DNA of 64,000 bases from assembly GCA_965237485.1 (NCBI GenBank), contig CBDEFQ010000006.1, positions 744,001 to 808,000 of the forward strand, given 5' to 3'. The translations under genes and the position numbers were made by a program. Position 1 is the first letter of the stretch, and each line of letters starts with the position of its first letter. Source of the DNA: JAAELZ01 sp965237485. GTDB taxonomy: Bacteria; Pseudomonadota; Gammaproteobacteria; Arenicellales; Poriferihabitantaceae. The notes under the pieces are model-generated. The model searched no databases and was not told the DNA's origin. It saw only the letters and a program-made list of their open reading frames with translations. Shown here in pieces: positions 9,643 through 20,099 of the stretch.

Positions 9643-10493
9643 CACGGTCAGTTTTATGAAAAAGCAGGCGGCAGTGCATCGATGGAACGTGTTGGTCAAC
9701 TGGTAACAGGTGCCGCACAGGGTTACCTTATCGACAAAGCCACTGCAGATAAGCACAACATTACCAACCTTGGTCAATTGAAAGACTCTGCGATCGCAAA
9801 ACTATTCGATAGCGATGATGATGGCAAAGCTAACTTGACGGGTTGCAACCCTGGCTGGGGCTGTGAAGGTGTTATTGAACATCAATTAGATTCCTTTGAA
9901 TTACGTGACACCGTTACTCATGATCAGGGCACTTACTTCGCTATTATTGCGGATACAATCACTCGCTTTGAAGCAGGAGAATCTATCCTGTATTACACTT
10001 GGTCGCCACTGTGGGTTAGTTCGATCTTAAAACCACAAGTCGATACTGTTTGGTTAGATGTGCCCTTTTCTTCGCTGCCCGATCAGGCTGATGCCGGCAC
10101 AGCATTACCGAATGGCAAAAATCCCGGCTTCACGGTAAACACCATCGGTATTCTTGCAAACAAGGAATTTTTGGCAAAAAATCCTGCGGCTAAGAAATAT
10201 TTCGAATTATTGAATATTCCACTAGATGACATTAATGCCGCAATTCTGCGACAGTACGAAGGAGAGAAGAGTGTCAAGCAAATTCGCGGTCATGCAGAAG
10301 AATGGGTCAAGAAAAATGAAACTCAATTTATGGCATGGGTGGATCAAGCAAAGAGGGCCGCACAATAGTAACGGCATTGATTAGCCATTGCTCTCAACGA
10401 CGAACATATCGATGATGAGAGTAATGGTAATTATTTTTTGCCCAGCACATTCTAGCTATCAATGTGCAGTATTTACTTTGGAGTAATGATCAC

Positions 10494-12532
10494 ATGACAG
10501 CGAAAAAGATATCTAACGACCCCTTACTAATACCACTCCAGCTCAAGCATCTAGTGCTAAAAAATAGAGTGATGAGCACTAGCCATGCCTGCGGCCTGGA
10601 AGAAGGCGGTTTTCCTCAAGACCGATATCAAACCTATCGTGAAGAGAAAGCAAAAGGTGGTTTGGCGTTGTCGATGTTCGGCGGATCATCGAATATAGCA
10701 CTAGACTCACCTTCAATATTCCAGCAATTAAATGTTGGCATCGATGCCATTATCCCGCATTTGCAAAAATTTTCTGAAAGAATGCATGCCCAAGGAGCCG
10801 CCCTAATGTGTCAGATTACTCATTTAGGTCGGCGCGGTGACCCCTATGCTGACAACTGGTTACCGGCAATCGCTCCCTCTGTTATCCGAGAAACGCTACA
10901 CCGCGCAATACCCAGGGAAATGGATGAAAACGATATAAAACGTATCGTCAAGGCCTACGGCGCCGCCGCCAGGCGTTGCAAAGAAGGTGGGCTTGATGGC
11001 ATTGAAACCATGGATTCATCGCACCTGATAGGTCAGTTTTTGTCGCCGCAAACAAATTTTCGCACCGACAAATTCGGCGGTTCACTAGAGAATCGCTGCC
11101 GATTCGGGTTAATGGTTCACGACGAGATCCGTCGGCAAACGGGTGACAATTTTCTCGTTGGCATGCGTTATAACGTCGACGAAGGCCCAGGCGGAGGATT
11201 AAATTTTGAGGACAGTGTCGCTGCCGCATTGATATTCCAAGAATCTGGAGGCATTGATTTCATTAATGCCAATTTTGGCCGCATGGACAATTTATACAAG
11301 CTAGCGTCCGATTGCATGCCGAGCATGGACGCCCCCTCGCCCCTTGGCTGGAAATCGTCGGTCGTTTCAAAAAAGAAGTCGATTTACCTATCTTCCATGC
11401 AGCGCGAATTGCCGATATTGCCACAGCGCGGCACGCAATTAAAAACGGTTTGCTGGATATGGTCGGTATGACTAGAGCACACATCGCAGATCCACATATA
11501 GTCAGCAAAATTATCCGTGGGGAAGAGGAACGCATCCGTTCATGTGTCGGTGCTTCACATTGTATGACAGGCTATCGCCCCGCCTGCCTGCATAATGCTT
11601 CGGCCGGCCGCGAGAGAGTTTTACCACATATTGTTTTACTAGCATCTAGTTTTAAAAAAGTAATTGTAGTTGGCGGCGGTCTCGCAGGATTGGAAGCCGC
11701 ACGAATTGCCGCAAGCCGAGGTCATCGAGTGACATTATTTGAAGCCACATCAAACTTGGGCGGACAGCTTCTCATTGCGGCACGTAACGAATGGCGCAAA
11801 GATTTGATCGGCATTATCGACTGGCGAGTTCAGGAACTCGAACGACTGGGTGTTACGGTTTACTTCAATAGTTATGTCGAGGCGGAGGAGGTTTCTACAC
11901 TGGCTCCTGATTGCGTGATCATTGCAACCGGTGGCTTGCCTAATCTTGACAATCTTGAAGGCGGTGAGCACTGCACAGCTGTTTGGGATGTTCTCTCGGG
12001 GCACGTACCTATCGTTGACGACAGCATTGTTTACGATGGGACTGGACGCCATGGCGCCGTTTCCTGTGCAGAATTTATCGCAACAAATGGCAAGACCGTA
12101 GAACTCATAGGGCTCGATGGAGACCTTTGTCAGGAAGTATCCTATGCCGAAAAAACAGTTTTCAAAAAGCATTTCTACGAATTACGTGTTCCGACACAAT
12201 TCGACCAACAACTGGTTCGCATCGACCGCGATAATGACCATATAATTGCTTTCTTTGTGAATGAAGCTACCGGTAAAGAGACGCAAAAACGTTGTCAGCA
12301 ATAGTCGTTGATCGCGGCACATTACCAATGGATGATGTTTATCATGATCTCAAATCCAACTCGTCTAATCTCGGCGTAACCGACTTAGATGCACTGTATC
12401 GAAGGGACAGCACAAAACAAAATTCTAAATTCGCTAGGCACATACCAGCTTCATCGTATCGGTGACGCGGTAGCCAGCCGAAACGTCCATGCCGCAATTC
12501 TAGACGCCGCTCGCTTGGCAAACGCATTGTAA
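10494..12532 (+). pseudogene. dgcA/stcD-like demethylase flavoprotein, several frameshifts
   Basis: This is an old-yellow-enzyme type NADH:flavin oxidoreductase with a C-terminal FAD/NAD domain, as in dimethylglycine demethylase DgcA and stachydrine demethylase StcD. The TIM barrel starts ISNDPLLIPLQLKHLVLKNR. The Cys cluster for [4Fe-4S] is near CVGASHCMTG. The dinucleotide motif is VVGGGLAGLEAARIA. The frame breaks near 11325 (an extra C in GCCCCC), near 12290 and near 12450. The true C-terminus (HRIGDAVASRNVHAAILDAA) ends at TAA 12530-12532. ATG 10494 follows a GGAG ribosome site. Its place next to proX fits betaine catabolism. Confidence 0.85.
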
Positions 12533-12858
12533 CACGATCAGCTTACGCCATTTTAAAATACCTGTAAATCGTGTCTATCGACAAAGGATACAATGCCTGC
12601 CCATGTCCTTACGCTCCATCACTAGCTGCCGTCATTAGGCCTATCGAACTACCCGGGCTTCACGGTAAGCACAGTGGCGATTAATGAAGTAACCATTTTC
12701 AGTCATATTGGAGTCGAGAAAACCCTATAGGGCTTACGCTGAAAATTAGTGCAACCTGCCTTGCTCCTACAAGGAGATTTTCAAGTTAATTTTGTAACCC
12801 AGTGCCAAGACATAGATCTTTATGACGACAGATTTAGATGCAGGTGTACTTTAAAACG
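12533..12858. other. Gene-free junction with proX-like scrap
   Basis: No complete gene is seen in these 326 bases. At about 12650-12700 a plus-strand frame reads YPGFTVSTVAINEVTIF. This resembles PGFTVNTIGILANKEF in the ProX of this window and may be a scrap of a second proX. The last 40 bases resemble the 3' end of the flavodoxin gene at 4.9 kb. Confidence 0.45.
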
Positions 12859-12880
12859 CTAAGCCTGAGTTTCCTCAAAT
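12823..12880 (+). repeat. Right imperfect direct repeat of betaine island
   Basis: This repeat matches 4934-4992 at roughly 80 percent. It contains a remnant of a flavodoxin C-terminus (LDAGVL then stop) running into the 3' end of the MATE gene on the other strand. Together with the left copy it marks the edges of the betaine island. Confidence 0.6.
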
Positions 12881-14196
12881 TGCGCTAGCAACTTAGGGTA
12901 AAGCAACCAAAGTGATAGCGCACGTACCACCATAAAAATGCACAAGCTCAGTAACAGCCCTTGATTACCCCACAATGGCACCATCCCCCAAACACAAAGC
13001 AGATAAACCCCAGTAGACACTATCATCGCATTGCGCATTGCGCCAGTTTGGGTAGTGCCAATAAAAACACCGTCGAGCACAAAGCTCCAAACCGACACCA
13101 ATGGCAAAATCACTAGCCAAGGGGTATAACTTCGTGCCAGCACTAAGACTTCTTGCTGGTTGGTAAACAATGCCATAAATATGTCACTAAAGATGCCATA
13201 AATTACAGCGAGAACGGCAGCACTTATAACAGCCCATTTAGCGGAGATTGACACAGCCAAATTAAAACGTTGTCGATTACGTTCTCCAAAAGCGCTACCC
13301 ACTAGGGCCTCTACTGCAAAGGTAAACCCATCCATTGCATAAGCAGCAATACTTTGAAAATGCAATAAAATGGCGTTAACCGCTAGATACAATTCGCCCA
13401 GCTTGGCGCCTTGCGCAGTAAAGTAAGCGAAAGCAAATACCAGGCACAATGTTCTTATGAAGATATCAGCATTGGCTAACATTAATTGCTTAATAGTGCT
13501 ATATTCAAACACTGCTTTAGCATTAAATTTTGCTAGCGCAGTTTTCGCGACATTTCTAAGCAAAAAGAAGCCTGCAAACATCGCTAAATACTCTGAAATT
13601 AGCGTTGCCCAAGCTACCCCAGCAACGCCCATATTTAACACGGGCACAAAGAGCAGGTCTAATGAAATATTGCTGACACTTAGCACCAACTGCAACATCA
13701 ATGCGCCTTTAGTATTCTGTAGGCCTATTAACACCCCTGTAAAGGCGAATACGCACAAAGTGGCTGGCGCGCTAAATACGCGAATAAGCGCGTACTCCTT
13801 TGCTAACGATTCCACAGCGGGCGTGCTTTCTATTAGCTGCAACGCAAAATCGATTAGCCAAGGCCCAACAGCAACAACAAGTAGGCCAATACCAAGTGCC
13901 AAGCTAATCACTCTTAAAAATATATGAGCAACTTCTCGATCATTGTGTGCGCCCAGCGCTTGGGCTACAAAGCCAGTTGTACCCATACGCAAAAAGCCAA
14001 AACCCCAGTACAAGAAGCTAAAAATCAGTGCGCCCACTGCAACCGCGCCGATGTAGTGCGTTGCCCCTAAGTGACCTACCACGGCAGTATCTACCGCCCC
14101 CACTAAGGGGACCGAGATATTGGACAATATCATCGGACCGGCCAATACCCAAACACGCTTATCGGTAATAGTTTGATGGGGGCGTGAGTCAGTCAT
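12859..14196 (-). CDS. MATE family efflux transporter (DinF-type)
   Basis: This 445-residue, twelve-helix membrane protein belongs to the multidrug and toxic compound extrusion family. It has the family start VWVLAGPMILSNISVPLVGA and the DinF-group segment VDTAVVGHLG near residues 36-45. MATE pumps export drugs or metabolites using Na+ or H+ gradients. The substrate here is unknown. The gene is intact, although it borders the decayed island. It ends next to a flavodoxin-like scrap, which suggests an ancestral tail-to-tail pair with the flavodoxin now at 4.5 kb. Confidence 0.9.
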   Translation of the reverse strand: MTDSRPHQTITDKRVWVLAGPMILSNISVPLVGAVDTAVVGHLGATHYIGAVAVGALIFSFLYWGFGFLRMGTTGFVAQALGAHNDREVAHIFLRVISLALGIGLLVVAVGPWLIDFALQLIESTPAVESLAKEYALIRVFSAPATLCVFAFTGVLIGLQNTKGALMLQLVLSVSNISLDLLFVPVLNMGVAGVAWATLISEYLAMFAGFFLLRNVAKTALAKFNAKAVFEYSTIKQLMLANADIFIRTLCLVFAFAYFTAQGAKLGELYLAVNAILLHFQSIAAYAMDGFTFAVEALVGSAFGERNRQRFNLAVSISAKWAVISAAVLAVIYGIFSDIFMALFTNQQEVLVLARSYTPWLVILPLVSVWSFVLDGVFIGTTQTGAMRNAMIVSTGVYLLCVWGMVPLWGNQGLLLSLCIFMVVRALSLWLLYPKLLAQFEETQA

Positions 14197-14445
14197 GGTC
14201 AGTGGGTTTGTCAGGTTACATATTGGCAGTAAACCAGTGGTTTTTCGGCTACTTATCTGAGCGCTACTCGGTCAGGTAAGCTTAAATCTCGAATATGGAG
14301 TTTATACAGGGGAATTATGCTTGAAACTGACTTTAATGCCCCGATATTTTGTGCTTTCGTAGCCCACTTGTTGTATCATGCGGCCCGCTTGAAAAATCGG
14401 GTCATATGGACCACCAAATTTGAATTTTATGTTAGAACTTGAAAC

Positions 14446-16530
14446 ATGACAGATTTAAATCATTATAGAAATATTGGTATATTTGCCCACGTAGATGCCG
14501 GTAAAACCACGACTACCGAACGCATACTAAGCCTCACTGGTAAAATTCACAAAATCGGTGAAGTACATGATGGCGAAGCCACCACTGACTTCATGGATCA
14601 AGAGCGCGAGCGCGGAATCACTATTCAATCAGCCGCGACTAGCTGTGTGTGGGATGACCATCGCTTAAACATTATCGATACACCTGGTCACGTTGACTTC
14701 ACTATCGAAGTCTATCGTTCGCTCAAAGTACTTGACGGCGGCATAGGCGTATTCTGTGGTTCAGGTGGTGTTGAGCCTCAATCGGAAACCAACTGGCGTT
14801 ATGCGAACGACTCGGAAGTAGCGCGTATTATTCTAGTAAACAAGCTAGACCGAATAGGCGCGGACTTCTACCGCGTGGTAGACCAAGTAGAAAACGTATT
14901 GGGTGCTAATCCATTGGTGATGATATTGCCTATCGGCATCGAAGACGAATTCTCTGGCGTTGTTGACCTATTAACCCGTGAAGCTTGGGTATGGGATGAT
15001 TCTAGCGACCCATTGAACTATAAAATTAAAGAAATGCCTGCCGAGATGGTCGACAAGGTTGAAGAATATCGTGAAAAATTAGTTGAAGCTGTACTAGAGC
15101 AAGACGACGATGCGATGGAAGCTTATCTTGATGGCGAAGAGCCCAGCATCGAAACCCTAAAAGCGTGTATTCGCAAAGGCACGATCGCACTAGATTTCTT
15201 CCCAACATATTGCGGTTCAGCATTCAAAAACAAAGGTATTCAGCTGGTACTCAATGCGGTAGTTGATTATTTGCCCAGCCCAACAGAAGTAAAACCTCAG
15301 CCAGAAGTTGACCTTGAAGGTAACGAGACAGGCGAGTTCGCGGTGGTTGACGTTGAAAAACCATTGCGCGCCCTGGCATTCAAAATTATGGACGACCGTT
15401 TCGGTGCTCTAACCTTTATTCGTATTTACTCAGGTAAACTAGCTAAAGGTACCATGGTACTAAACACGTTTACGGGCAAGACAGAGCGTATCGGCCGTAT
15501 CGTAGAGATGCACGCGAATTCACGTGAAGAACTGGCCTCTGCGCAGGCAGGAGACATCGTTGCCGTACTTGGCATGAAGAATGTACAGACTGGCCACACA
15601 TTATGTGACCCAAACAACCCTGCCACCTTGGAGCCAATGGTATTCCCAGACCCTGTCATCTCGATGGCGGTAGCCCCTAAAGACAAGAGCATATCCGAGA
15701 AGTTAGGTATGGCGTTAGGTAAGATGATCGCTGAAGATCCTTCTTTCCACGTTGAAACGGACGAAGACAGCGGCGAAACCATCCTTAAAGGCATGGGCGA
15801 ATTGCACCTAGATATCAAGGTTGATATCTTGAAGCGTACGCACGGTGTCGAAGTCGAGGTGGGCAAGCCTCAAGTGGCTTACCGTGAAACCATCACCCAG
15901 ACGGTTGAAGACAGTTACACCCACAAGAAGCAAACCGGTGGTTCGGGTCAATTCGGCCGTATCGACTACACCGTTTCGCCTGGCGAGCCAGGCAGTGGTT
16001 ATGTATTTGAATCTAAGGTTACAGGCGGTAACGTACCACGCGAATACTGGCCTTCAGTACAAAAAGGCTTTGCAATGATGATGGAAGAAGGCGTGTTAGC
16101 TGGCTTCCCTTGCTTAGACGTGCAGGTAACACTTCAAGACGGCACTTTTCACGCAGTAGATTCATCTCCGATGGCGTTTGAAGCAGCGGCTAAAGGTGCT
16201 TATCGCCAGTCAATTCCAAAGGCTGGCCCGCAACTAATCGAACCTATCATGAAGGTAGACGTATTCACCCCTGAAGACCACGTAGGTGACGTTATCGGTG
16301 ATTTAAACCGTCGCCGCGGCATGATCAAATCACAAGACATCAACACTAACGGTGCACGCATTAAGGCGAACGTACCACTAGGTGAAATGTTTGGTTACAT
16401 TGGCGACTTACGTACTATGACATCGGGCCGTGGTCAGTTCTCAATGGAGTTTGAAAACTACATGCCTTGCCCGAAGAATATTGCAGAAGCGGTTATTAAA
16501 GAAGTGAAGGAACGTAAAGAAAAAGCCTAA
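14446..16530 (+). CDS. fusA2: Elongation factor G paralog (EF-G2)
   Basis: This 694-residue translational GTPase catalyses ribosome translocation or recycling. GTP motifs are AHVDAGKTT (residues 14-22), DTPGH and NKLD. Domains II-V follow in order, and the C-terminal part has HVGDVIGDLNRRRG. The sequence runs close to the stand-alone second EF-G of Vibrio and Pseudomonas rather than to the fusA of the str operon, and no rpsL, rpsG or tufA lies nearby. No strong ribosome site is seen before ATG 14446. A terminator-like sequence follows the gene. Confidence 0.92.
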   Translation: MTDLNHYRNIGIFAHVDAGKTTTTERILSLTGKIHKIGEVHDGEATTDFMDQERERGITIQSAATSCVWDDHRLNIIDTPGHVDFTIEVYRSLKVLDGGIGVFCGSGGVEPQSETNWRYANDSEVARIILVNKLDRIGADFYRVVDQVENVLGANPLVMILPIGIEDEFSGVVDLLTREAWVWDDSSDPLNYKIKEMPAEMVDKVEEYREKLVEAVLEQDDDAMEAYLDGEEPSIETLKACIRKGTIALDFFPTYCGSAFKNKGIQLVLNAVVDYLPSPTEVKPQPEVDLEGNETGEFAVVDVEKPLRALAFKIMDDRFGALTFIRIYSGKLAKGTMVLNTFTGKTERIGRIVEMHANSREELASAQAGDIVAVLGMKNVQTGHTLCDPNNPATLEPMVFPDPVISMAVAPKDKSISEKLGMALGKMIAEDPSFHVETDEDSGETILKGMGELHLDIKVDILKRTHGVEVEVGKPQVAYRETITQTVEDSYTHKKQTGGSGQFGRIDYTVSPGEPGSGYVFESKVTGGNVPREYWPSVQKGFAMMMEEGVLAGFPCLDVQVTLQDGTFHAVDSSPMAFEAAAKGAYRQSIPKAGPQLIEPIMKVDVFTPEDHVGDVIGDLNRRRGMIKSQDINTNGARIKANVPLGEMFGYIGDLRTMTSGRGQFSMEFENYMPCPKNIAEAVIKEVKERKEKA

Positions 16531-16550
16531 GCCCCTTCTTCTTCCGAGTC

Positions 16551-16580
16551 AAAAAAAGCCTCACTTAGCGGGGTTTTTTT
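16551..16580 (+). terminator. Likely terminator after fusA2
   Basis: A run of seven A's, then GCCTC, a short loop and GGGG, then seven T's lies 20 bases after the stop. The A/T runs and GCC/GGG can pair with one mismatch. It fits a rho-independent terminator for fusA2. Confidence 0.6.
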
Positions 16581-16788
16581 GGTCCTAAACTAAGGCTCAG
16601 CCTACAGCAGATTTTGTTCAGGATTCATTATCGCCTAATCTTAGCTCAAAGCAGAGCTGGCCTTGGTATGGCTATAAAAACACGTAACTACTCAGCGAGC
16701 CACGGATGGAGATCACACACACTCAAACTCAAATACACCGTCAACGAAGCTTGTCGAAACCACTAGACTTTCGGCATATAAATACAGA

Positions 16789-17409
16789 CTAAAATAAACT
16801 CCATCGATTAGCCCTTTTGAGCATTGCAGAACATTGCTTAAATTGTTTATCAAATCGCTTCGCCCGCGAATCGACTCGTTTGGCTGTATTAATCAACCAG
16901 CTTTTATTTTTGTATGTGCCTCTAGCGTAGCCACCTTGCCCTTCATGATAATTTAGGTAATGCTTATAACCATCAGATTTAGGTATCTTGTGTTGTAGCG
17001 TAGTGACGTTCATATACCACTGAATAAAGTCTACCGCGTCGCCGAAATTGTCGCGGCGACTGATAAAACTGCCTGCTTGCTCCTTATAGTTCGCCCAAGT
17101 CGAGTTAAGTGCTTGGGGGTAACCATAAGCATTGCTAGCTCGCCCAGTGGGAATAATCCCTAAAAAATATTTCATTGGCGGGCGCGCTCGCGCTTTAAAA
17201 GCCGATTCTTGTGCCATAATGGCCATCGGCACGCTGACATTGCTTTCCCATTTTTTAGCGGCTTTTACTGACGCTCTATACCATTTAGGTTTTTCTGAAA
17301 AAAGGTCGCAGATATTCTCGGTATTTCTCGGTTGTACTGAAACGCAGCCCGATAATACCGCCAACCATATGCCTGCTATGATTAATTTGGCTGCCTTGGT
17401 GAAGCTCAC
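16789..17409 (-). CDS. Lipoprotein with SLT transglycosylase-like domain
   Basis: This 206-residue protein starts with a signal peptide and the lipobox LSGC (Cys 22), so it is anchored to the outer or inner membrane. The mature part has VPMAIMAQESAFKARARPP, the catalytic-glutamate segment (Glu 68) of soluble lytic transglycosylase folds, and later YGYPQALNSTWANY. It probably cleaves or binds peptidoglycan. The gene's upstream region is cut off at 17455 by an rve-type IS that lacks a target duplication, so its native promoter may be lost. Confidence 0.78.
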   Translation of the reverse strand: MSFTKAAKLIIAGIWLAVLSGCVSVQPRNTENICDLFSEKPKWYRASVKAAKKWESNVSVPMAIMAQESAFKARARPPMKYFLGIIPTGRASNAYGYPQALNSTWANYKEQAGSFISRRDNFGDAVDFIQWYMNVTTLQHKIPKSDGYKHYLNYHEGQGGYARGTYKNKSWLINTAKRVDSRAKRFDKQFKQCSAMLKRANRWSLF

Positions 17410-18406
17410 TTAAGGTTTCCGTCTAATCTCTGAAGTTCTTGAACTGCAAGGGCACAGTCTATTCCAATACAGGAATGATACCGAGAAGTTGATTGTCATT
17501 TCTGTTCAAAGATGTTTTTAAAGAGTTTAGTTTTTTCCTCATTGAGTTGTTTTGCCGCCTCATTATCAGTCATCTGATAAACGATATCGTCAAGCATTGT
17601 AAACGAGATGTGAGTTTTAAGATATGACTGTGCATTGGTCAACGATTTGAGTTTTTCATAAGGCGTCATCATGTTTCGATATGGATAGGTTTTGACTTGT
17701 TTTCCTTTGTTGTTAGTGCTGACCTGTGGGAAGAAACAAGGTCGGTGATAATTCAAATAAGGGTTAAGAAAGTCGGTGGCAAATTGATTAATATCAGGCG
17801 CATATTTTTGCGGGATATGCATGAAGCCAAGATGCTTGCGCACGATGGCCCCATTGTTGCACTCAACTAAGGCATTGTCGTTACGGTGTCTAGCCCTGGA
17901 TTTGGTCAACTCGATTAATAGCTTATTCAACAATCGCACCACCGATTGGTTAATGTATTCACTGCCATTATCGGCATGAAAGCCTTTAATCACAAAGGGG
18001 AATTGCTCTAGCATTTGAGTGAGAATAGGCATCAAGAATGGCTCTGATATTTTCTGTGTAGAAGACACGACTTCAAACGGGGTGATCTCATCAACGGCGT
18101 TGATATGATAGACCCCTTTAACCTTGTCCTTATCGCCCTGATGCACTGTATCTACACGGCTATAGCCAGGTTGACCTTCTGGCTGTGGCTTACGTCTTTG
18201 GCCGATAGAAGAAGGCTTGGAATGTGTCTTTTCAAAGTGACGGAGATTGTTCTGGTAGGGTTTAGATCGGCGTAGATTGTATAGATGAGAAACCGAGATA
18301 CGTGCTAGGTTGGCATACTGAAGTGGACCCCATGATTAGGACAGGTTGAAGGCCAAAATAAGGAGTTATTTTCTGTTTTATAATTGTTCAAAACGAGGAA
18401 CAGAAA

Positions 18407-18688
18407 ATGAGTAAAAAGCGTAGAAACCATGCCCCACAATTCAAAGCCAAAGTTGCTCTTGCAGCAATCAAAGGTGATGAAACATTAAGCAATCTTGCTA
18501 GTCGTTATGACATCAATGCAAATCTTATCGTCAAGTGGAAGAAACAATTGCTCGATAGCTCAGCTGAAGTCTTTGCATCAGGCACAGGCTTATCTCCAAA
18601 CCGAGAATCAGAGATTAAATCATTACAGGCAAAGATCAGTGAAATCACCATGGAAAACGATTTTTTATCAAAAGCGCTCGGTCGTTAA
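18407..18688 (+). CDS. IS3 OrfA (HTH protein)
   Basis: This 93-residue N-terminal transposase part has a helix-turn-helix (TLSNLASRYDINANLIVKWK) and a C-terminal leucine-zipper-like helix. It ends just before orfB, which is in the -1 frame. The T- and A-rich stretch at about 18660-18675 (TTTTTTATCAAAAG) is a plausible -1 slippage site for the OrfAB fusion, as usual in IS3. Confidence 0.9.
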   Translation: MSKKRRNHAPQFKAKVALAAIKGDETLSNLASRYDINANLIVKWKKQLLDSSAEVFASGTGLSPNRESEIKSLQAKISEITMENDFLSKALGR

Positions 18689-18708
18689 ACAGACCTGAGC
18701 GCAAAACT

Positions 18709-19533
18709 ATGATTAATAAAAGCAATAAACTATCGTTAGTTCGTCAGTGTAAATTGTTGAAGATTCATCGTTCCCATGTTTATTACAAAACCTCACCTGC
18801 TAATGAGGATGACTTGGAACTGATGCATCTGATTGATCGCATTCACCTCAATCGGCCCTTTCTTGGCAGTAGACGCATTCGTGATGTGTTGCAAGATGTA
18901 GGCCACCGAGTTGACCGTAAGCATGTGCGACGCTTAATGCGTAAGATGGGCATTAAAGCCATCTATCCTAGGCCTAACACCAGCAAGAAGAAGGCGGGGC
19001 ACAAGATTTATCCTTATCTGCTAGGTGGGTTGGCCATCAATCAACCCAATCAAGCTTGGTGTACCGATATAACTTATATCCCGATGCCTAAGGGCTTTGC
19101 TTATCTTACCGTTGTGATGGATTGGTATTCTCGTAAAGTGCTGTCATGGCGGCTTAGCAACAGCATGGATAGCGCATTCTGCGTAGATGCTTTGGAAGAG
19201 GCACTGCATTACTACGGCAAGCCTGATATCTTTAACAGCGATCAAGGTGCGCAATTTACCAGTGAGGCGTTTACCGGTGTACTCAAAGACAATGGTATTC
19301 GCATCAGCATGGATGGCAAAGGTGCTTGGCGTGACAATGTATTTGTTGAGTGCTTATGGCGCAGCGTGAAATATGAGGAAGTCTATTTGCAAGCCTACCA
19401 ATCGATGAAAGAGGCAAAAGACGGCATTGGCTCCTGGATAAACTATTACAACCAAGAGCGTAAACATCAAACATTGGGCATGGTCCCTGACATGATGTAT
19501 GATCCATGTCGCGACCTGAAATTGGCTGCTTAA
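18709..19533 (+). CDS. IS3 OrfB (DDE transposase)
   Basis: This 274-residue catalytic part has the HTH_21 segment (RPFLGSRRIRDVLQDVGHRV), then WCTDITYIPMPKG (first D), NSDQGAQFTS (second D) and the late glutamate region NVFVECLWRSVKYEE. Copy 2 has Arg instead of Cys in VFVE(C/R)LW. Arg is the usual residue, so this copy may be weakened. Confidence 0.9.
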   Translation: MINKSNKLSLVRQCKLLKIHRSHVYYKTSPANEDDLELMHLIDRIHLNRPFLGSRRIRDVLQDVGHRVDRKHVRRLMRKMGIKAIYPRPNTSKKKAGHKIYPYLLGGLAINQPNQAWCTDITYIPMPKGFAYLTVVMDWYSRKVLSWRLSNSMDSAFCVDALEEALHYYGKPDIFNSDQGAQFTSEAFTGVLKDNGIRISMDGKGAWRDNVFVECLWRSVKYEEVYLQAYQSMKEAKDGIGSWINYYNQERKHQTLGMVPDMMYDPCRDLKLAA

Positions 19534-20099
19534 TCAGCTGAAAATAACTCCTAAGCCATCTGTCCTAAAAAGCGGGTCCACTTCTTACTCAGTTTGCTCA
19601 TAGACAACTAAGGCGCGCTCACAGAGTTTCTTAGTGGCATGGCCTGATAACGTACCGTGGAGTTCATCCATATCTGCTAGAAGCTTAATGTCTTGATTGC
19701 TATAGCGTCTAGCAAAGCCCCTTGTGGCACGATGTCGCCACTGGATTCTACCGTGCTTGAGATAGCTGGCAGCCAGGCGTTTCACTTGCACATAAGAGTA
19801 ACCGCTGATGCGTGTGATATAACGCAGCACAAGACCCTTATCGGCTCGACCCAGTTTGCTGTATTTGAAACGCATTAAGGTGCGTTTGATGAAATCATAG
19901 CGATTGCGTTTACCGTCGATTGCCAGATCGATTTCATCAGTGCCTTGTAGCAACAAGCGTGCCTTATCAAGGGTATCTATATGGTGGTCATTCATAATGG
20001 TATTCATTCACCATCATGAACAGAAATTAGATTAGTTCGGTATCATTTCCGATTAGAATCAGTCCCTTCGCTCAGTATCATTTCATGTTGGACAAGACT

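Larger units (their letters stand above)
7949..10368 (+). pseudogene. proX: proX-like betaine-binding protein gene, IS-interrupted
   Basis: The 5' part (7949-8268) encodes a signal peptide (cleavage near SMA-SSLPG) and the start of a ProX periplasmic binding protein, up to VHWNPLHG. The 3' part (9648-10368) continues QFYEKAGGSASMERVGQL to the end. Between them lies an rve-type IS with a CACGG duplication. Removing the IS and one duplication gives exactly 1041 bases in frame (346 residues), so this is a clean single-event knockout. A GAGGA ribosome site precedes ATG 7949. ProX binds glycine betaine or proline betaine for the ProVW transporter, whose genes just upstream are also broken. Confidence 0.9.
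18319..19585 (+). mobile_element. IS3-family element A, copy 1 (1267 bp)
   Basis: The ends read TGAAGTGGACCCC and (reverse) AGAAGTGGACCCGC. A 3-base duplication TAC (18316-18318 and 19586-19588) flanks it. Copy 2 at 33469-34735 has the same length and ends. It is inserted in the transposase gene of the rve-type IS. Confidence 0.93.
17496..20007 (-). pseudogene. rve-domain transposase interrupted by IS3
   Basis: The two parts are 20007-19586 and 18315-17496. They join in frame to 414 codons once the IS3 and one TAC duplication are removed. At the position of the stop in copy 1 this copy has CAA (VYEQTEYANLA), so before the IS3 hit it was probably a full-length, active transposase. Confidence 0.88.
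17456..20099 (-). mobile_element. rve-type IS, copy 2, split by an IS3
   Basis: The same termini as copy 1 are found at 17456 (AGTCTATTCC) and 20099 (reverse of AGTCTTGTCC). The span is 2644 bases: 1374 for this element, 1267 for the IS3 inside it and 3 for that insertion's duplication. No target duplication flanks it (the bases outside read GTGCCC and GGTCAT in element orientation). The neighbouring ferredoxin gene is truncated at the junction, which points to an IS-mediated deletion or recombination. Confidence 0.9.
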
